A stretch of 43,965 nt of DNA from Catenibacillus scindens. GTDB taxonomy: Bacteria > Bacillota > Clostridia > Lachnospirales > Lachnospiraceae. This document shows positions 8,705 to 16,683 of this stretch, piece by piece; within the stretch, counting starts at the first letter, position 1; every line of letters begins with the position of its first letter. Position numbers and translations under genes: made by a program. Location of the stretch: positions 1 through 43,965 of the forward strand of contig NZ_JACHFW010000020.1 in the NCBI RefSeq assembly GCF_014202115.1. The letters are read 5' to 3'. The notes beneath the pieces were generated by a model, which made no database searches, was not told the DNA's origin, and saw only the letters and a program-made list of their open reading frames with translations.

Positions 8705-9100
8705 ATGATTGAAGAATTTCACAATTTGTTCCCACAGGGCGACCCCAACACAGTGGCCGGACAGTATTTCAGCGGGGCCAGTTACCTCTGCCCTCTGAGC
8801 GATATGGGCGTGTCCGTTTCCAATGTGACCTTTGAGCCCGGATGCCGGAACAACTGGCATATCCACCATGACGGCGGCCAGATTCTCCTGTGCACGGCAG
8901 GGCGCGGCTACTACCAGGAGTGGGGCAAGCCCGCCCGGGAACTGCACCCCGGCGATGTCGTCAACATCCCGCCGGAGGTCAAACACTGGCATGGTGCCGC
9001 CCCGGACAGCTGGTTTGCCCATGTGGCGATTTCCGTTCCCGGTTCCCATGCTGAGTGGCTGGAACCGGTGGACGCAGAGGAATATGCAAAACTGAAATAA
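8705..9100 (+). CDS. Single-domain cupin protein
   Basis: A small cupin of 131 residues with both metal-site motifs: WHIHHDGGQILLCTAGRG (His, His, Gln, then the glycine turn) and PGDVVNIPPEVKHWHGA (second His). It probably binds a divalent metal and acts on a small ring compound or as an isomerase. It is paired with a carboxymuconolactone-decarboxylase-like gene 18 bases on, a recurrent pairing in Firmicutes reductase clusters. The substrate is unknown. Confidence 0.88.
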   Translation: MIEEFHNLFPQGDPNTVAGQYFSGASYLCPLSDMGVSVSNVTFEPGCRNNWHIHHDGGQILLCTAGRGYYQEWGKPARELHPGDVVNIPPEVKHWHGAAPDSWFAHVAISVPGSHAEWLEPVDAEEYAKLK

Positions 9101-9118
9101 ACGGAAAGGATGGGTTTT

Positions 9119-9442
9119 ATGGATAAAGTAACAGCGGGCAGAGATGCCATGAGCAAATTTGCCCCGAAATTTGCGGAGTTAAACGATGATGTCCTCTTTG
9201 GGGAAGTCTGGGCGCGGAAGGACAAGCTCTCGCCCCGCGACCGCAGCCTGATCACCGTCTCCGCTCTGATGGCCAGCGGGATTTTGGATACCTCTCTGCT
9301 CCACCACATCGAGCGGGCAAAAGCAAACGGCGTCACCGCTACCGAGATGAGCGAGGCGCCGACGCAGCTGGCCTTCTATGCGGGATGGCCCAAAGCCTGG
9401 GCGGCGCTGCGGATGGCAAAAGATGTCTATGGAGAGGAATAA
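9119..9442 (+). CDS. Carboxymuconolactone decarboxylase-like protein
   Basis: An all-helical protein of 107 residues matching the CMD fold: LSPRDRSLITVSALMASG, then HIERAKANGVTATEMSE and LAFYAGWPKAWAAL. The AhpD-type CxxC pair is missing, so a peroxidase role is not supported. The ATG at 9119 has 8-base spacing from GGAAAGGA, whereas 9110 overlaps it. It ends inside the next gene. Together with the cupin it may handle ring-opened or lactone intermediates; that function is inferred from its pairing only. Confidence 0.88.
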   Translation: MDKVTAGRDAMSKFAPKFAELNDDVLFGEVWARKDKLSPRDRSLITVSALMASGILDTSLLHHIERAKANGVTATEMSEAPTQLAFYAGWPKAWAALRMAKDVYGEE

Positions 9443-10157
9443 GACGGAGCAGCCTTTTGTGGTGTGCCACATGCTGGCTTCTTTGGACGGCAAAATCGAC
9501 GGGGCGTTTTTTGCCGCCCCGCAGACAGCACTCGCCCTCAAGGTATACGGTGAACTGCGTGGGTTTTACGGCTGCCAGGCCACTCTGTATGGTACGACCA
9601 CTATGCTGGGCGGCTATGCCGATAGAAAGGTATCGCCCTTTCCCGCAAACGGAAAAGGGCTGCCCAAAGAGGACTGGGTGAACCCGGCCGGTAAGGAGAT
9701 GGGCAATTTCATCATTGCGGTGGACCCTGCGGGAGAACTGGCTTATTCCGGCTCCACACTCGAAAAGAAAGGCCGCCCCGCCGCCCATGTGATCGAGATG
9801 CTGACACAGCAGGCGTCCCCGGCCTACCTTGCCTATTTGCAGGAGCGGGGCGTGTCCTATCTGTTCGCCGGCAAAGAACGGCTGGACTGCGCGCTGCTTC
9901 TGCAAAAGCTGTACCGGCAGTTTGGCATTGACAAGCTGATGCTGGCGGGTGGCGGGATCGTCAACGGGTCGTTTCTGGCTGAGGGCCTGGTGGACGAGTT
10001 CAGCCTGGTGGTCGCTCCGGTGGCCGACGGCGGCAGCGGCGTGGCCTCCTTTGCCCAGGCGGACTTTCTGCCCCACTGGCCCCCGGCGGCCTTTCATCTG
10101 AAAAGCGCGCAAACCCCACAGCCGGACGTGCTGTGGCTGTGCTACACAAAGGCGTAA
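9429..10157 (+). CDS. RibD C-terminal/dihydrofolate-reductase-like reductase
   Basis: NADPH-dependent reductase of the RibD-C/DHFR-like superfamily, about 242 residues. Recognisable blocks are CHMLASLDGKIDG near the start and LMLAGGGIVNGSFLAEGLVDE near the end, the latter being the NADPH-binding part. The start is either 9423 or 9429, both inside the previous gene, giving a 14-20 base overlap and probable translational coupling. The C-terminal part ends AFHLKSAQTPQPDVLWLCYT. It closes this operon, because a good terminator follows. Confidence 0.82.
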   Translation: MERNKTEQPFVVCHMLASLDGKIDGAFFAAPQTALALKVYGELRGFYGCQATLYGTTTMLGGYADRKVSPFPANGKGLPKEDWVNPAGKEMGNFIIAVDPAGELAYSGSTLEKKGRPAAHVIEMLTQQASPAYLAYLQERGVSYLFAGKERLDCALLLQKLYRQFGIDKLMLAGGGIVNGSFLAEGLVDEFSLVVAPVADGGSGVASFAQADFLPHWPPAAFHLKSAQTPQPDVLWLCYTKA

Positions 10158-10175
10158 AACGTAAAACTTTTGTAT

Positions 10176-10207
10176 CAAGGCATCTGCTGTGCAGGTGCCT
10201 TGTTTTA
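10176..10207 (+). terminator. Rho-independent terminator
   Basis: CAAGGCATCTGC pairs with GCAGGTGCCTTG around a three-base loop and is followed by TTTTA. It separates the reductase operon from the next transcript. Confidence 0.85.
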
Positions 10208-10232
10208 TGTTTTAGTGGAAAGCCAAAGGTTA

Positions 10233-10283
10233 AAACTCCATAACGAATCGAGACTTCTGAAACGCTGTGAGAACCTTTACAAT
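10233..10283 (+). promoter_or_regulatory. Promoter with shared upstream element, copy 2
   Basis: TACAAT at 10278-10283 is 17 bases after TTCTGA (10255-10260). The segment before it contains CATAACGAATC and CGAGACTTCTG and parallels copy 1 at 5697-5747 in sequence and in distance to the -10 box. It drives the third aldo/keto reductase and probably the flavodoxin genes after it. Confidence 0.5.
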
Positions 10284-10361
10284 AGAATCAGAAACAAAAA
10301 AGGTTTCCCATGCAGCGCCTTGGCAGACGCTGCCAAACCGATAGAAAGGAAGTCATGGATC

Positions 10362-11216
10362 ATGGAATATGTAACATTGCGTAATGGAGTCAAAATGCCG
10401 AAGCTGGGATATGGTGTTTTCCAGGTTTCAAACGAAGAATGTGAACGCTGTGTATTGGATGCCATTTCGGTGGGTTACCGCTCCATCGATACGGCGCAGT
10501 CCTATGGAAATGAGGAGGCAGTGGGCAGTGCCGTTCAGAAATCCGGCGTGCCCCGCGAGGAACTGTTCCTCACCAGTAAAATCTGGATGTCCAACGCCGG
10601 CTATGAAAAAGCGAAAGCCTCTATCGACAAGTCCCTGCAAAGGATGAAAACGGATTATCTGGACCTGATGCTGATCCATCAGCCCTTTGGGGATTACTAC
10701 GGCGCTTACCGGGCGATGGAGGAAGCCTACAAGGCCGGGAAGCTCCGGGCCATTGGGGTGTCCAACTTCTACCCGGACCGGCTCATTGACCTGTGCCAGT
10801 TTGCGGAGGTTTCCCCCATGGTCAACCAGGTGGAGACCCATGTATTCCAGCAGCAAAAAGTTGCACATGAATATATGAAAAAGTACGGCGTACAGCACGA
10901 AGCCTGGGGGCCCTTTGCAGAGGGCAAAAAGAGCTGCTTTACCAACCCCGTGCTGGTGGAGATCGGCCAGAATTACGGCAAAACAGCCGCCCAAACTGTC
11001 CTGCGGTTCCTCATCCAGTCCGATGTGGTGGTGATTCCCAAATCCACTCACAAGGAGCGGATGGAGCAGAACCTGGATGTATTCGATTTTGCCCTGAGCG
11101 ATGCTGAAATGGACGCTATCCGCGCACTGGACGAGGGTAAGAGCTTGTTCTTCGACCATTACGACCCCGCCACGGTGGAGATGCTCACAAATATGGGAAA
11201 GACGAGAATTGTATAA
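10362..11216 (+). CDS. Aldo/keto reductase (2,5-diketo-gluconate reductase type)
   Basis: Soluble NADPH-dependent carbonyl reductase of 284 residues. It starts MEYVTLRNGVKMPKLGYG; the ATG at 10362 follows AAAGGAAG by about 10 bases, and the upstream in-frame sequence is leader. Active-site blocks are SIDTAQSYGNE, FLTSKIW and DLMLIHQPFGDYYGA, with VVIPKSTHKERM as the cofactor segment. It closely resembles the reductase at 7275, so the pair may have arisen by duplication. The following flavodoxin begins 13 bases after its stop. Confidence 0.93.
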   Translation: MEYVTLRNGVKMPKLGYGVFQVSNEECERCVLDAISVGYRSIDTAQSYGNEEAVGSAVQKSGVPREELFLTSKIWMSNAGYEKAKASIDKSLQRMKTDYLDLMLIHQPFGDYYGAYRAMEEAYKAGKLRAIGVSNFYPDRLIDLCQFAEVSPMVNQVETHVFQQQKVAHEYMKKYGVQHEAWGPFAEGKKSCFTNPVLVEIGQNYGKTAAQTVLRFLIQSDVVVIPKSTHKERMEQNLDVFDFALSDAEMDAIRALDEGKSLFFDHYDPATVEMLTNMGKTRIV

Positions 11217-11229
11217 GGAGGAAAGAGAG

Positions 11230-11736
11230 ATGAGCAGAATGTTGATTGTATACTACTCTGTCTCAAATGGAAATACCAGAGGGATTGCCCGTCAGATGGC
11301 AGAGTATACGGGAGCGGATCTGGCCGAAATTCAAACAGTACAGCCCTATGTTGGTTCCTATCAGGAAATTGTGGAACAAGGGAAACAGGAAGTGGATCAA
11401 GGCTATCACCCGCCCATTCGTCCGCTGCCCTTTCGCCCGGAAGATTATGACATCATTGCGGTGGGAACACCTACCTGGTGGTATACCATGGCCCCGGCTG
11501 TAGCTACATTTTTGACATCTTATGATTGGACGGGAAAAATGGTTATTCCTTTTCAGACGCATGGAGGATGGCCCGGTCATACGCTAAAAGATATGAAGAC
11601 AGCTTGTACAGGTGCAAAGATCTGCTGTGAAGGAAAAATCCAATTTGATTCCAGCGGCGGGAGCCAAATGGTTACTGACAAAAAAGAAGTGCAGCATTGG
11701 TTGCGGCAAATCGAGAAAGAGGTTGAAATCAAATGA
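11230..11736 (+). CDS. Cytosolic flavodoxin
   Basis: A flavodoxin of 168 residues without a signal peptide. The FMN loop reads YYSVSNGNTRGIA, and later blocks are VGTPTWWYTMAP and GKMVIPFQTHGGWPGHTLKDM. The ATG at 11230 lies 8 bases after AAGGAGG. It would carry electrons inside the cell, unlike its exported relatives. Its stop overlaps the start of the next gene (ATGA), which links it to an exported flavodoxin-like lipoprotein. Confidence 0.92.
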   Translation: MSRMLIVYYSVSNGNTRGIARQMAEYTGADLAEIQTVQPYVGSYQEIVEQGKQEVDQGYHPPIRPLPFRPEDYDIIAVGTPTWWYTMAPAVATFLTSYDWTGKMVIPFQTHGGWPGHTLKDMKTACTGAKICCEGKIQFDSSGGSQMVTDKKEVQHWLRQIEKEVEIK

Positions 11737-12464
11737 GTGACATTTTGAAAAAACGGATTCTTTCTTTGCTTCTGGCAGGTATCCTGACACTTTCCCTTGC
11801 AGCTTGTGGAAACACGGATTCCACAAGCGGAACAGAGGACGTTTCCAAAACATCCGAGCAAGGCGGTGAAATTCAGCCAAATACTTCCGCGACGGGAGAA
11901 AGTGGCAGCACCGAATTGGATGGCAATAACATCCTGATTGCCTATTTCACGGCGGCGGAAAACAGTGGCGTTGATGCCATCGCTTCCGCCAGCTACACCA
12001 CCATTGACGGGCAGGCCGTGGGCCGGGTCCGCGCGGTGGCGGATATGATTCAGGAAAACGTGGGAGGAGATTTATTTTCCATCCGGACTTCCGTGGTATA
12101 TCCAACCGATGGCGGGGAATTGATCGACTATGCTGCCCAGGAGCAGGACGAAAATGCCCGTCCGGAACTCACTTCCCACATTGAAAATCTGGATCAGTAC
12201 GACACGATTTTCATCGGCTATCCCAACTGGTGGGCCGACTTGCCTATGGCGGTGTACAGCTTCTTCGATGAATATGATTTTTCCGGTAAGACCATCATCC
12301 CGTTTAATGTCCATAACGGAAGCCGGTTCTCCCGCACCATCCAGACCATTGAGGAGTTGGAGCCGGATGCTACGGTCATCGAGGATGGTTTTACGGTCAG
12401 CGAGCAGACGGTGGCCGAGGCTGCCCCGGATGTGGCTGATTGGCTGGCTGGGCTGGGATATTAA
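11733..12464 (+). CDS. Exported flavodoxin-like lipoprotein, paralogue of 2043
   Basis: Signal peptide with lipobox LAAC at about residue 25, a polar linker, then a flavodoxin_4-like domain starting NILIAYFTAAE. As in the gene at 2043, the FMN loop is replaced by a longer insert, here GVDAIASASYTT. Shared blocks include VGGDLFSIRT, FIGYPNWWADLP and GKTIIPFNVHNGSRFSRT. It overlaps the cytosolic flavodoxin stop by four bases. It should sit on the outer face of the membrane. Loss of the usual phosphate loop leaves its cofactor uncertain. Confidence 0.9.
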   Translation: MSDILKKRILSLLLAGILTLSLAACGNTDSTSGTEDVSKTSEQGGEIQPNTSATGESGSTELDGNNILIAYFTAAENSGVDAIASASYTTIDGQAVGRVRAVADMIQENVGGDLFSIRTSVVYPTDGGELIDYAAQEQDENARPELTSHIENLDQYDTIFIGYPNWWADLPMAVYSFFDEYDFSGKTIIPFNVHNGSRFSRTIQTIEELEPDATVIEDGFTVSEQTVAEAAPDVADWLAGLGY

Positions 12465-12478
12465 GGAAAATGAGCAAT

Positions 12479-13402
12479 ATGCAGAAAAAGAAAACCGCTC
12501 CGTTTCTTTCGCTTCTGTTATGCTGCACCTTGCTTCTCACTGCCCTTGCTGGATGTGCGGCTTCCAGCCCGGTTGCACAGTCCCAAGCAACAGAATCCTT
12601 TGAACCGCCGGAATCAGCCAATCAGGCGTCCGATAGGGACAGCATCCTTCCCTCTGGTGCAGAGCCACCAGACATAGAGACAGGGTTGATTCCTGAACAG
12701 GTTTTGGAGGGAGAAACCGGGACAATTCATTACAGCTACTATCTCCCGGAAAACTATGACCCGCAAAAGAATTACCCGCTGATGATGGTTATGCCGGGAT
12801 ATGACATGATGTGGTTCGGAGAAGAATCCTCTGGCTCCAATTTGAGCTGGGATGGGTTCCTGTGCTGGACAAAGCTCCCAGAGGAGATGATTGTGGTCTC
12901 TGCCCAGCTCACCGACTGGCATGAAACATCGGCCAGGCAGGCCATTGAGCTGACAGAATACTTTATCGACCATTTCTCTGTAGATCAGGCCCGCGTTTAT
13001 GCGGCCGGTTATTCCGCCGGCGGGGAGACCATGTCCCAGGCTGTGTCCATGTGCCCGGATCTTTATGCAGCCTATCTGCACGGCGCATCCCAGTGGGATG
13101 GGGATTATGCGCCTATCGCGGAAAACGGCGTAGCAGTTTATATCTTTATGGCTGAGCATGATGAGTATTACGGTTCCGAACGGGCATGGGACGCATACAA
13201 CAGCCTCCGTGATGCCTATATCGAGGCCGGATGGAGCGAAGAACAGATCAGTGAAGTTTTACAAATCCAGACGCCGGATGATGAATGGTTTGCCCAGCGC
13301 GGCATTACCGGAAACTACCATGGAGGCGGCAATGCGGTGTTTGGAGAAAAAGATGTTCTGAACTGGGTTTTATCTCATTCTAAGGAGAGTGATATTTTTT
13401 GA
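12479..13402 (+). CDS. Esterase lipoprotein (alpha/beta hydrolase, PHB-depolymerase-like)
   Basis: A secreted hydrolase of about 307 residues with signal peptide and lipobox LAGC. The hydrolase domain contains YYLPENYDPQKNYPLMMVMPG, the nucleophile elbow AAGYSAGGE, an acidic segment MAEHDEYYG and the histidine in NYHGGGN. The best start is the ATG at 12479, about 10 bases after AAGGAAA; 12470 is an alternative. It is the second exported esterase of the cluster and sits next to exported flavodoxins, repeating the arrangement at 2-4 kb. Natural ester substrate unknown. Confidence 0.82.
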   Translation: MQKKKTAPFLSLLLCCTLLLTALAGCAASSPVAQSQATESFEPPESANQASDRDSILPSGAEPPDIETGLIPEQVLEGETGTIHYSYYLPENYDPQKNYPLMMVMPGYDMMWFGEESSGSNLSWDGFLCWTKLPEEMIVVSAQLTDWHETSARQAIELTEYFIDHFSVDQARVYAAGYSAGGETMSQAVSMCPDLYAAYLHGASQWDGDYAPIAENGVAVYIFMAEHDEYYGSERAWDAYNSLRDAYIEAGWSEEQISEVLQIQTPDDEWFAQRGITGNYHGGGNAVFGEKDVLNWVLSHSKESDIF

Positions 13403-14028
13403 AGGTATTGTTGGTAAACGGTAGCCCGCACAGGGAAGGCTGCACATATACGGCGCTTTGTACGGTGTCGGAGGCGCTGAATCAGAATGGAATTGACACG
13501 GATATTTTTTGGATTGGGAATAAACCCCTTTCCGGGTGTATCGCCTGCCACAAGTGCAGTGATCTCAACCACTGCGTATTTCAGGATACTGTGAACGAAT
13601 TCCTATCACTGGCAGAGGACTATGATGGCTTTATATTCGGCACACCAGTCCATTGGGCCGGAGCCACCGGTGCAATTACTTCCTTTTTGGACCGTGCTTT
13701 TTATGCAGACCTGAACGGGGGCGGCGGACGCTTCTATTTGAAGCCTGCGGCAGTAGTCCTATCAGCCCGGCGGGCCGGAACGACAGCCACCTGGGATCAG
13801 GTCAACAAGTATTTTGGCCTGATGCAGATGCCCATTATCACCTCCCGCTATTGGAATATGGTTCACGGAACCACTCCGGAGGAGGTGCAGCAAGATCGGG
13901 AAGGGATTTACACCCTGCGGACCCTTGGACACAATATGGCTTATTTTCTGAAATGTAAGGAGGTCGGCAGCAAGCTGGTGCCGCTGCCCCCGCTGGAAAC
14001 GCCAGAACGAACTAATTTCATCCGATAG
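13399..14028 (+). CDS. NAD(P)H-dependent FMN reductase/iron-sulfur flavoprotein
   Basis: A flavodoxin-fold oxidoreductase of 209 residues. It starts with TTG at 13399, overlapping the previous stop; AAGGAG is 11 bases upstream. The FMN loop is NGSPHREGCTYTA. A cysteine cluster (GCIACHKCSDLNHC) matches the C-x2-C-x2-C-type site of iron-sulfur flavoproteins. FGTPVHWAGATGAITSFLDR is the second flavin loop. It is probably a cytosolic two-electron reductase feeding the membrane and exported components. Confidence 0.88.
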   Translation: MKVLLVNGSPHREGCTYTALCTVSEALNQNGIDTDIFWIGNKPLSGCIACHKCSDLNHCVFQDTVNEFLSLAEDYDGFIFGTPVHWAGATGAITSFLDRAFYADLNGGGGRFYLKPAAVVLSARRAGTTATWDQVNKYFGLMQMPIITSRYWNMVHGTTPEEVQQDREGIYTLRTLGHNMAYFLKCKEVGSKLVPLPPLETPERTNFIR

Positions 14029-14058
14029 AACAAAATTGGAGAACAGGAGGCCACACCA

Positions 14059-14748
14059 ATGAAGCCCAAAATGATTGGAAAAATCACAGTGGATCTTGGC
14101 ATGACCATCCTTCTGATGCTGCTTATGGCCTTTGAACTGATCGGTAGAACGGCCCATGAGTGGATCGGGGCCGGGATGTTCGTGCTGTTTATTTTTCACC
14201 ACATCCTAAATAGAAAATGGACGGGCAATCTGCTCCATGGACGGTATACTCCCTATCGCGTCTTACAGACGGTGAGCGCCGTTCTGGTTTTCCTGGCGAT
14301 GCTGGGGTCCATGGTCAGCGCTGTGCTGATTTCCCGTGAGGTGTTTGCGTTTCTTCCCATTAGCGGAGGGCGCAGCTTTGGACGGACTCTGCACATGCTC
14401 TGTGCCTATTGGGGCTTTGTTCTTTTATCCTTTCACCTGGGGATTCACTGGAATATGATCTTGGGCATGGTTGGAAAGCTGTGCGGGAAGCCATCTAAAA
14501 TGAGGGCAGGACTGATCCGTGTGGCAGGGGTTCTGGTCGCAGCTTATGGCATATATGCTCTGATTCGCCGAAACATCCTGGCCTACCTGTTTTTACGGAC
14601 TCAATTTGTATTTTTCGACTTTGAAGAACCGCTCATCTTTTTCTTTCTGGATTATCTGGCTGTCATGGGACTGTTTGTGTTCGTAGGGCACTATGCGGGA
14701 AAAGCAGTTCGATTTTTACCGAAAAGTCAGGAGAGGTGGATGCCATGA
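14059..14748 (+). CDS. DUF4405 membrane protein (cytochrome-like, flavinylation-associated)
   Basis: Integral membrane protein of 229 residues with about six hydrophobic segments. Histidines sit in or near membrane helices (FIFHHILNRKW, TLHMLCAYWGF, SFHLGIHWN), a pattern compatible with bound haem. This matches the DUF4405 family, which published surveys of ApbE neighbourhoods place with extracytosolic flavin systems. Its stop overlaps the ATG of apbE (ATGA). The likely role is passing electrons across the membrane to exported flavoproteins. Haem binding is inferred from the histidines. Confidence 0.8.
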   Translation: MKPKMIGKITVDLGMTILLMLLMAFELIGRTAHEWIGAGMFVLFIFHHILNRKWTGNLLHGRYTPYRVLQTVSAVLVFLAMLGSMVSAVLISREVFAFLPISGGRSFGRTLHMLCAYWGFVLLSFHLGIHWNMILGMVGKLCGKPSKMRAGLIRVAGVLVAAYGIYALIRRNILAYLFLRTQFVFFDFEEPLIFFFLDYLAVMGLFVFVGHYAGKAVRFLPKSQERWMP

Positions 14749-15791
14749 AGCGGCTTCTATCCAGCCTTCTGGCGATATGCCTGCTTGCCGGGCTGGCCGG
14801 CTGTGCTATGGAAAGCCCGCAAGGCAATGAGAGCGGCCTGTCTGCATCCTCCCATGATTTCTTTGCCATGAATACTTATATCCGCCTGGAAGCGTATGGG
14901 GATGGGGCCGAAGATGCGCTTGCTCTGGCGCAGGCACGGATCGAGGAACTGGAAGGGCTTTGGTCCGTCACAGACGAAACCAGTGACATCTATGCGGTCA
15001 ACCACAGCGGCGGGCAGCCGGTTTCCGTCAGTGAGGATTCAGTGGAGCTTGTTTCCTTTGCGCTGGAAATGGCCGAAGAAACAGGCGGCGCATTAGAGCC
15101 CACCGTTTACCTGGTGCTGACTGCCTGGGGCTTTACCACCGATGAACACCGTGTGCCAAGCCAGGAAGAAATCGACGGGCTGCTTGCATCGGTGGATTAC
15201 CGCAGAGTTTCCGTGGATGGAACTACCGTTCAGTCGGAACCGGGCATGATGCTGGATTTGGGCGCGGTAGGCAAAGGGTATGCCAGCGATGAGGTCGCGG
15301 CGCTTCTTCGGGAAGAAGGGATTACGTCCGCCCTGCTCGACCTTGGCGGCAATATTGTGATGATCGGCTCCCGCCCCGATGGCAGCGACTGGAGGCTGGG
15401 ACTGCAAAGCCCGTTTGAGAACGACACCGTAGGGGTGTTGACCGCTTCCGACTGTGCGGTGGTGACCTCCGGCAATTATGAGAACTTCTTTACGGCGGAT
15501 GACGGCACGATTTATGGCCATATCATAGACCCTGCCACCGGTTACCCTGTGAATAATGACCTTGCTTCTGTGACAGTTGTGGCCCCTGACGGAAAGTTGT
15601 GCGACGCCCTTTCCACCTCCCTCTTCGTGATGGGTGCAGACGGTGCAATCGAATACTGGCGGGAGCATTCAGGCTTTGAGATGATTCTTATTATGCAGGA
15701 TCGTCAGATTCTTATTACTGAAGGACTGGACGATCAATTTTCTTTGGATGAGGCGCACTTGGATATGGAATTACGGATCGTTGAAAAGTAA
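14745..15791 (+). CDS. apbE: FAD:protein FMN transferase (ApbE lipoprotein)
   Basis: Exported enzyme that moves FMN from FAD onto Thr or Ser of target proteins. It has a lipoprotein signal peptide (lipobox LAGC), 348 residues. Family blocks are FFAMNTYIRLEA, LDLGAVGKGYASD, ALLDLGGNIVMIG, HIIDPATGYPV and CDALSTSLFVMG (metal and FAD site). The ATG at 14745 is 7 bases after AGGAGAGG; the GTG at 14736 is less likely. It overlaps the DUF4405 gene. No classic FMN-bind domain target is seen in the window, which leaves the target open. Confidence 0.95.
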   Translation: MKRLLSSLLAICLLAGLAGCAMESPQGNESGLSASSHDFFAMNTYIRLEAYGDGAEDALALAQARIEELEGLWSVTDETSDIYAVNHSGGQPVSVSEDSVELVSFALEMAEETGGALEPTVYLVLTAWGFTTDEHRVPSQEEIDGLLASVDYRRVSVDGTTVQSEPGMMLDLGAVGKGYASDEVAALLREEGITSALLDLGGNIVMIGSRPDGSDWRLGLQSPFENDTVGVLTASDCAVVTSGNYENFFTADDGTIYGHIIDPATGYPVNNDLASVTVVAPDGKLCDALSTSLFVMGADGAIEYWREHSGFEMILIMQDRQILITEGLDDQFSLDEAHLDMELRIVEK

Positions 15792-15882
15792 AATTTGCTA
15801 TGCTGTGGAGCCTGGTAACGAATTTCATGTTAAAGAACCAGTCATTGAATGCAGTGTCATAATATGAAATAGGGTATATAAA

Positions 15883-16065
15883 ATGGAAAAGAAAAAAGGA
15901 TCATTATGGATACACTGCCCGATCTGCGGCGGTAAAACAAGAACAAAGGTGTATGAGGATACCGTCCTGATAAAGTTCCCACTCTACTGCCCAAAGTGCA
16001 AGAGAGAAATCTTGATTGACGTAGTAAAACTGAAAATGGTGCCCAGCAAAGAGCCAGACGCTTAA
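15883..16065 (+). CDS. Cys-rich KTR-family zinc-ribbon protein (Tn916 orf6-like)
   Basis: A protein of 60 residues with two Cys-x-x-Cys pairs (CPICGGKTRTKVYED and YCPKCKREI), matching the cysteine-rich KTR family named for the KTR triplet. Such proteins lie next to cargo in Tn916-family elements. The order here, with an XRE gene on the minus strand after it and a sigma-like gene beyond, matches orf6-orf9-orf7 of Tn916. It probably binds zinc; its role is not known. Confidence 0.85.
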   Translation: MEKKKGSLWIHCPICGGKTRTKVYEDTVLIKFPLYCPKCKREILIDVVKLKMVPSKEPDA

Positions 16066-16069
16066 AGCG

Positions 16070-16109
16070 CAGAGCCTGCTGCCCGATGATCGGGAGCAGG
16101 CTCTGTTTT
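16070..16109 (+). terminator. Rho-independent terminator after the KTR gene
   Basis: CAGAGCCTGCTGCCCG pairs with CGGGAGCAGGCTCTG around GATGAT-like loop bases and is followed by TTTT. It may end both the cargo transcript and, on the other strand, the XRE gene. Confidence 0.85.
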
Positions 16110-16121
16110 CGCTTATGTGGC

Positions 16122-16451
16122 TTATTCAATTTGAACCCCTTTGTGGGAACGCAAGGCGGTCAGAACCGCCTCAATCACGGGAAGTAAGGTTGCCACCTCG
16201 TTCTCGCTGCACTCGTTGATAAGGGACTTTACCTGACGCACCATGGAACTTTCGTTTCCCGGATCATCATCGAATAGGAGACGCGCATCCATTTTGAGCG
16301 CGCGAATGACGGCATACAAGGTCTTTAATTTTGGATTTCCGCGCCCCATTTCCATGTTGATAATGGTACGCACATCGGTTCCGCTTCTTTCGGCCACTTC
16401 CTCTTGCGTCAGGCCGAGTTCCAAACGGGTATTTTTAATGGCTTCAGCCAA
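16122..16451 (-). CDS. XRE-family repressor (Tn916 orf9-like)
   Basis: A DNA-binding regulator of about 109 residues with a helix-turn-helix in residues 6-60 (LGLTQEEVAERSGTDVRTIINMEMG). The best standard start is TTG at 16451. The reading frame continues upstream in family-like sequence (PEYSQRLAEAIK) to an ATA codon at 16472, which lies 7 bases after a GAGGTG site, so the true start may be that non-standard codon. It is the only minus-strand gene of the first 20 kb and matches the antisense regulator of Tn916 in position. Confidence 0.85.
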   Translation of the reverse strand: MAEAIKNTRLELGLTQEEVAERSGTDVRTIINMEMGRGNPKLKTLYAVIRALKMDARLLFDDDPGNESSMVRQVKSLINECSENEVATLLPVIEAVLTALRSHKGVQIE

Positions 16452-16581
16452 TCGCTGGGAATATTCTGGTATTCTGTTTCACCTCAGATATATTCTACAA
16501 TACACCTCGTTCTGTTTTAATTCACTGTGTTTCATCCTTAAACTGTATTGTATTTCAGCTTATATATGAAAGGAGAAGCAT

Positions 16582-16683
16582 TTGAAGGAGAGCATGAGGA
16601 ATCGCATTGACGCTCTGAATATGAATTTCAAGGTTTCGAGCGGGAGCGGTATGCTTATGCACCTGTATTCCAATACAGGTTAA
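16582..16683 (+). CDS. Small ORF, 29-33 residues, divergent from the XRE gene
   Basis: A short frame with AAGGAG 6 bases before a TTG (16582), and a second AAGGAG 3 bases before an ATG (16594). The product contains MRNRIDALNMNF and ends LYSNTG. Its last codons form the perfect dyad at 16661-16680. I recognise no family. It could be a leader peptide or a regulatory segment before the sigma-like gene. Confidence 0.35.
   Translation: MKESMRNRIDALNMNFKVSSGSGMLMHLYSNTG

Noticed and set aside
9119-9442. AhpD-type peroxidase
   Set aside because: The CxxC pair required for AhpD activity is absent; only the general CMD fold is supported.
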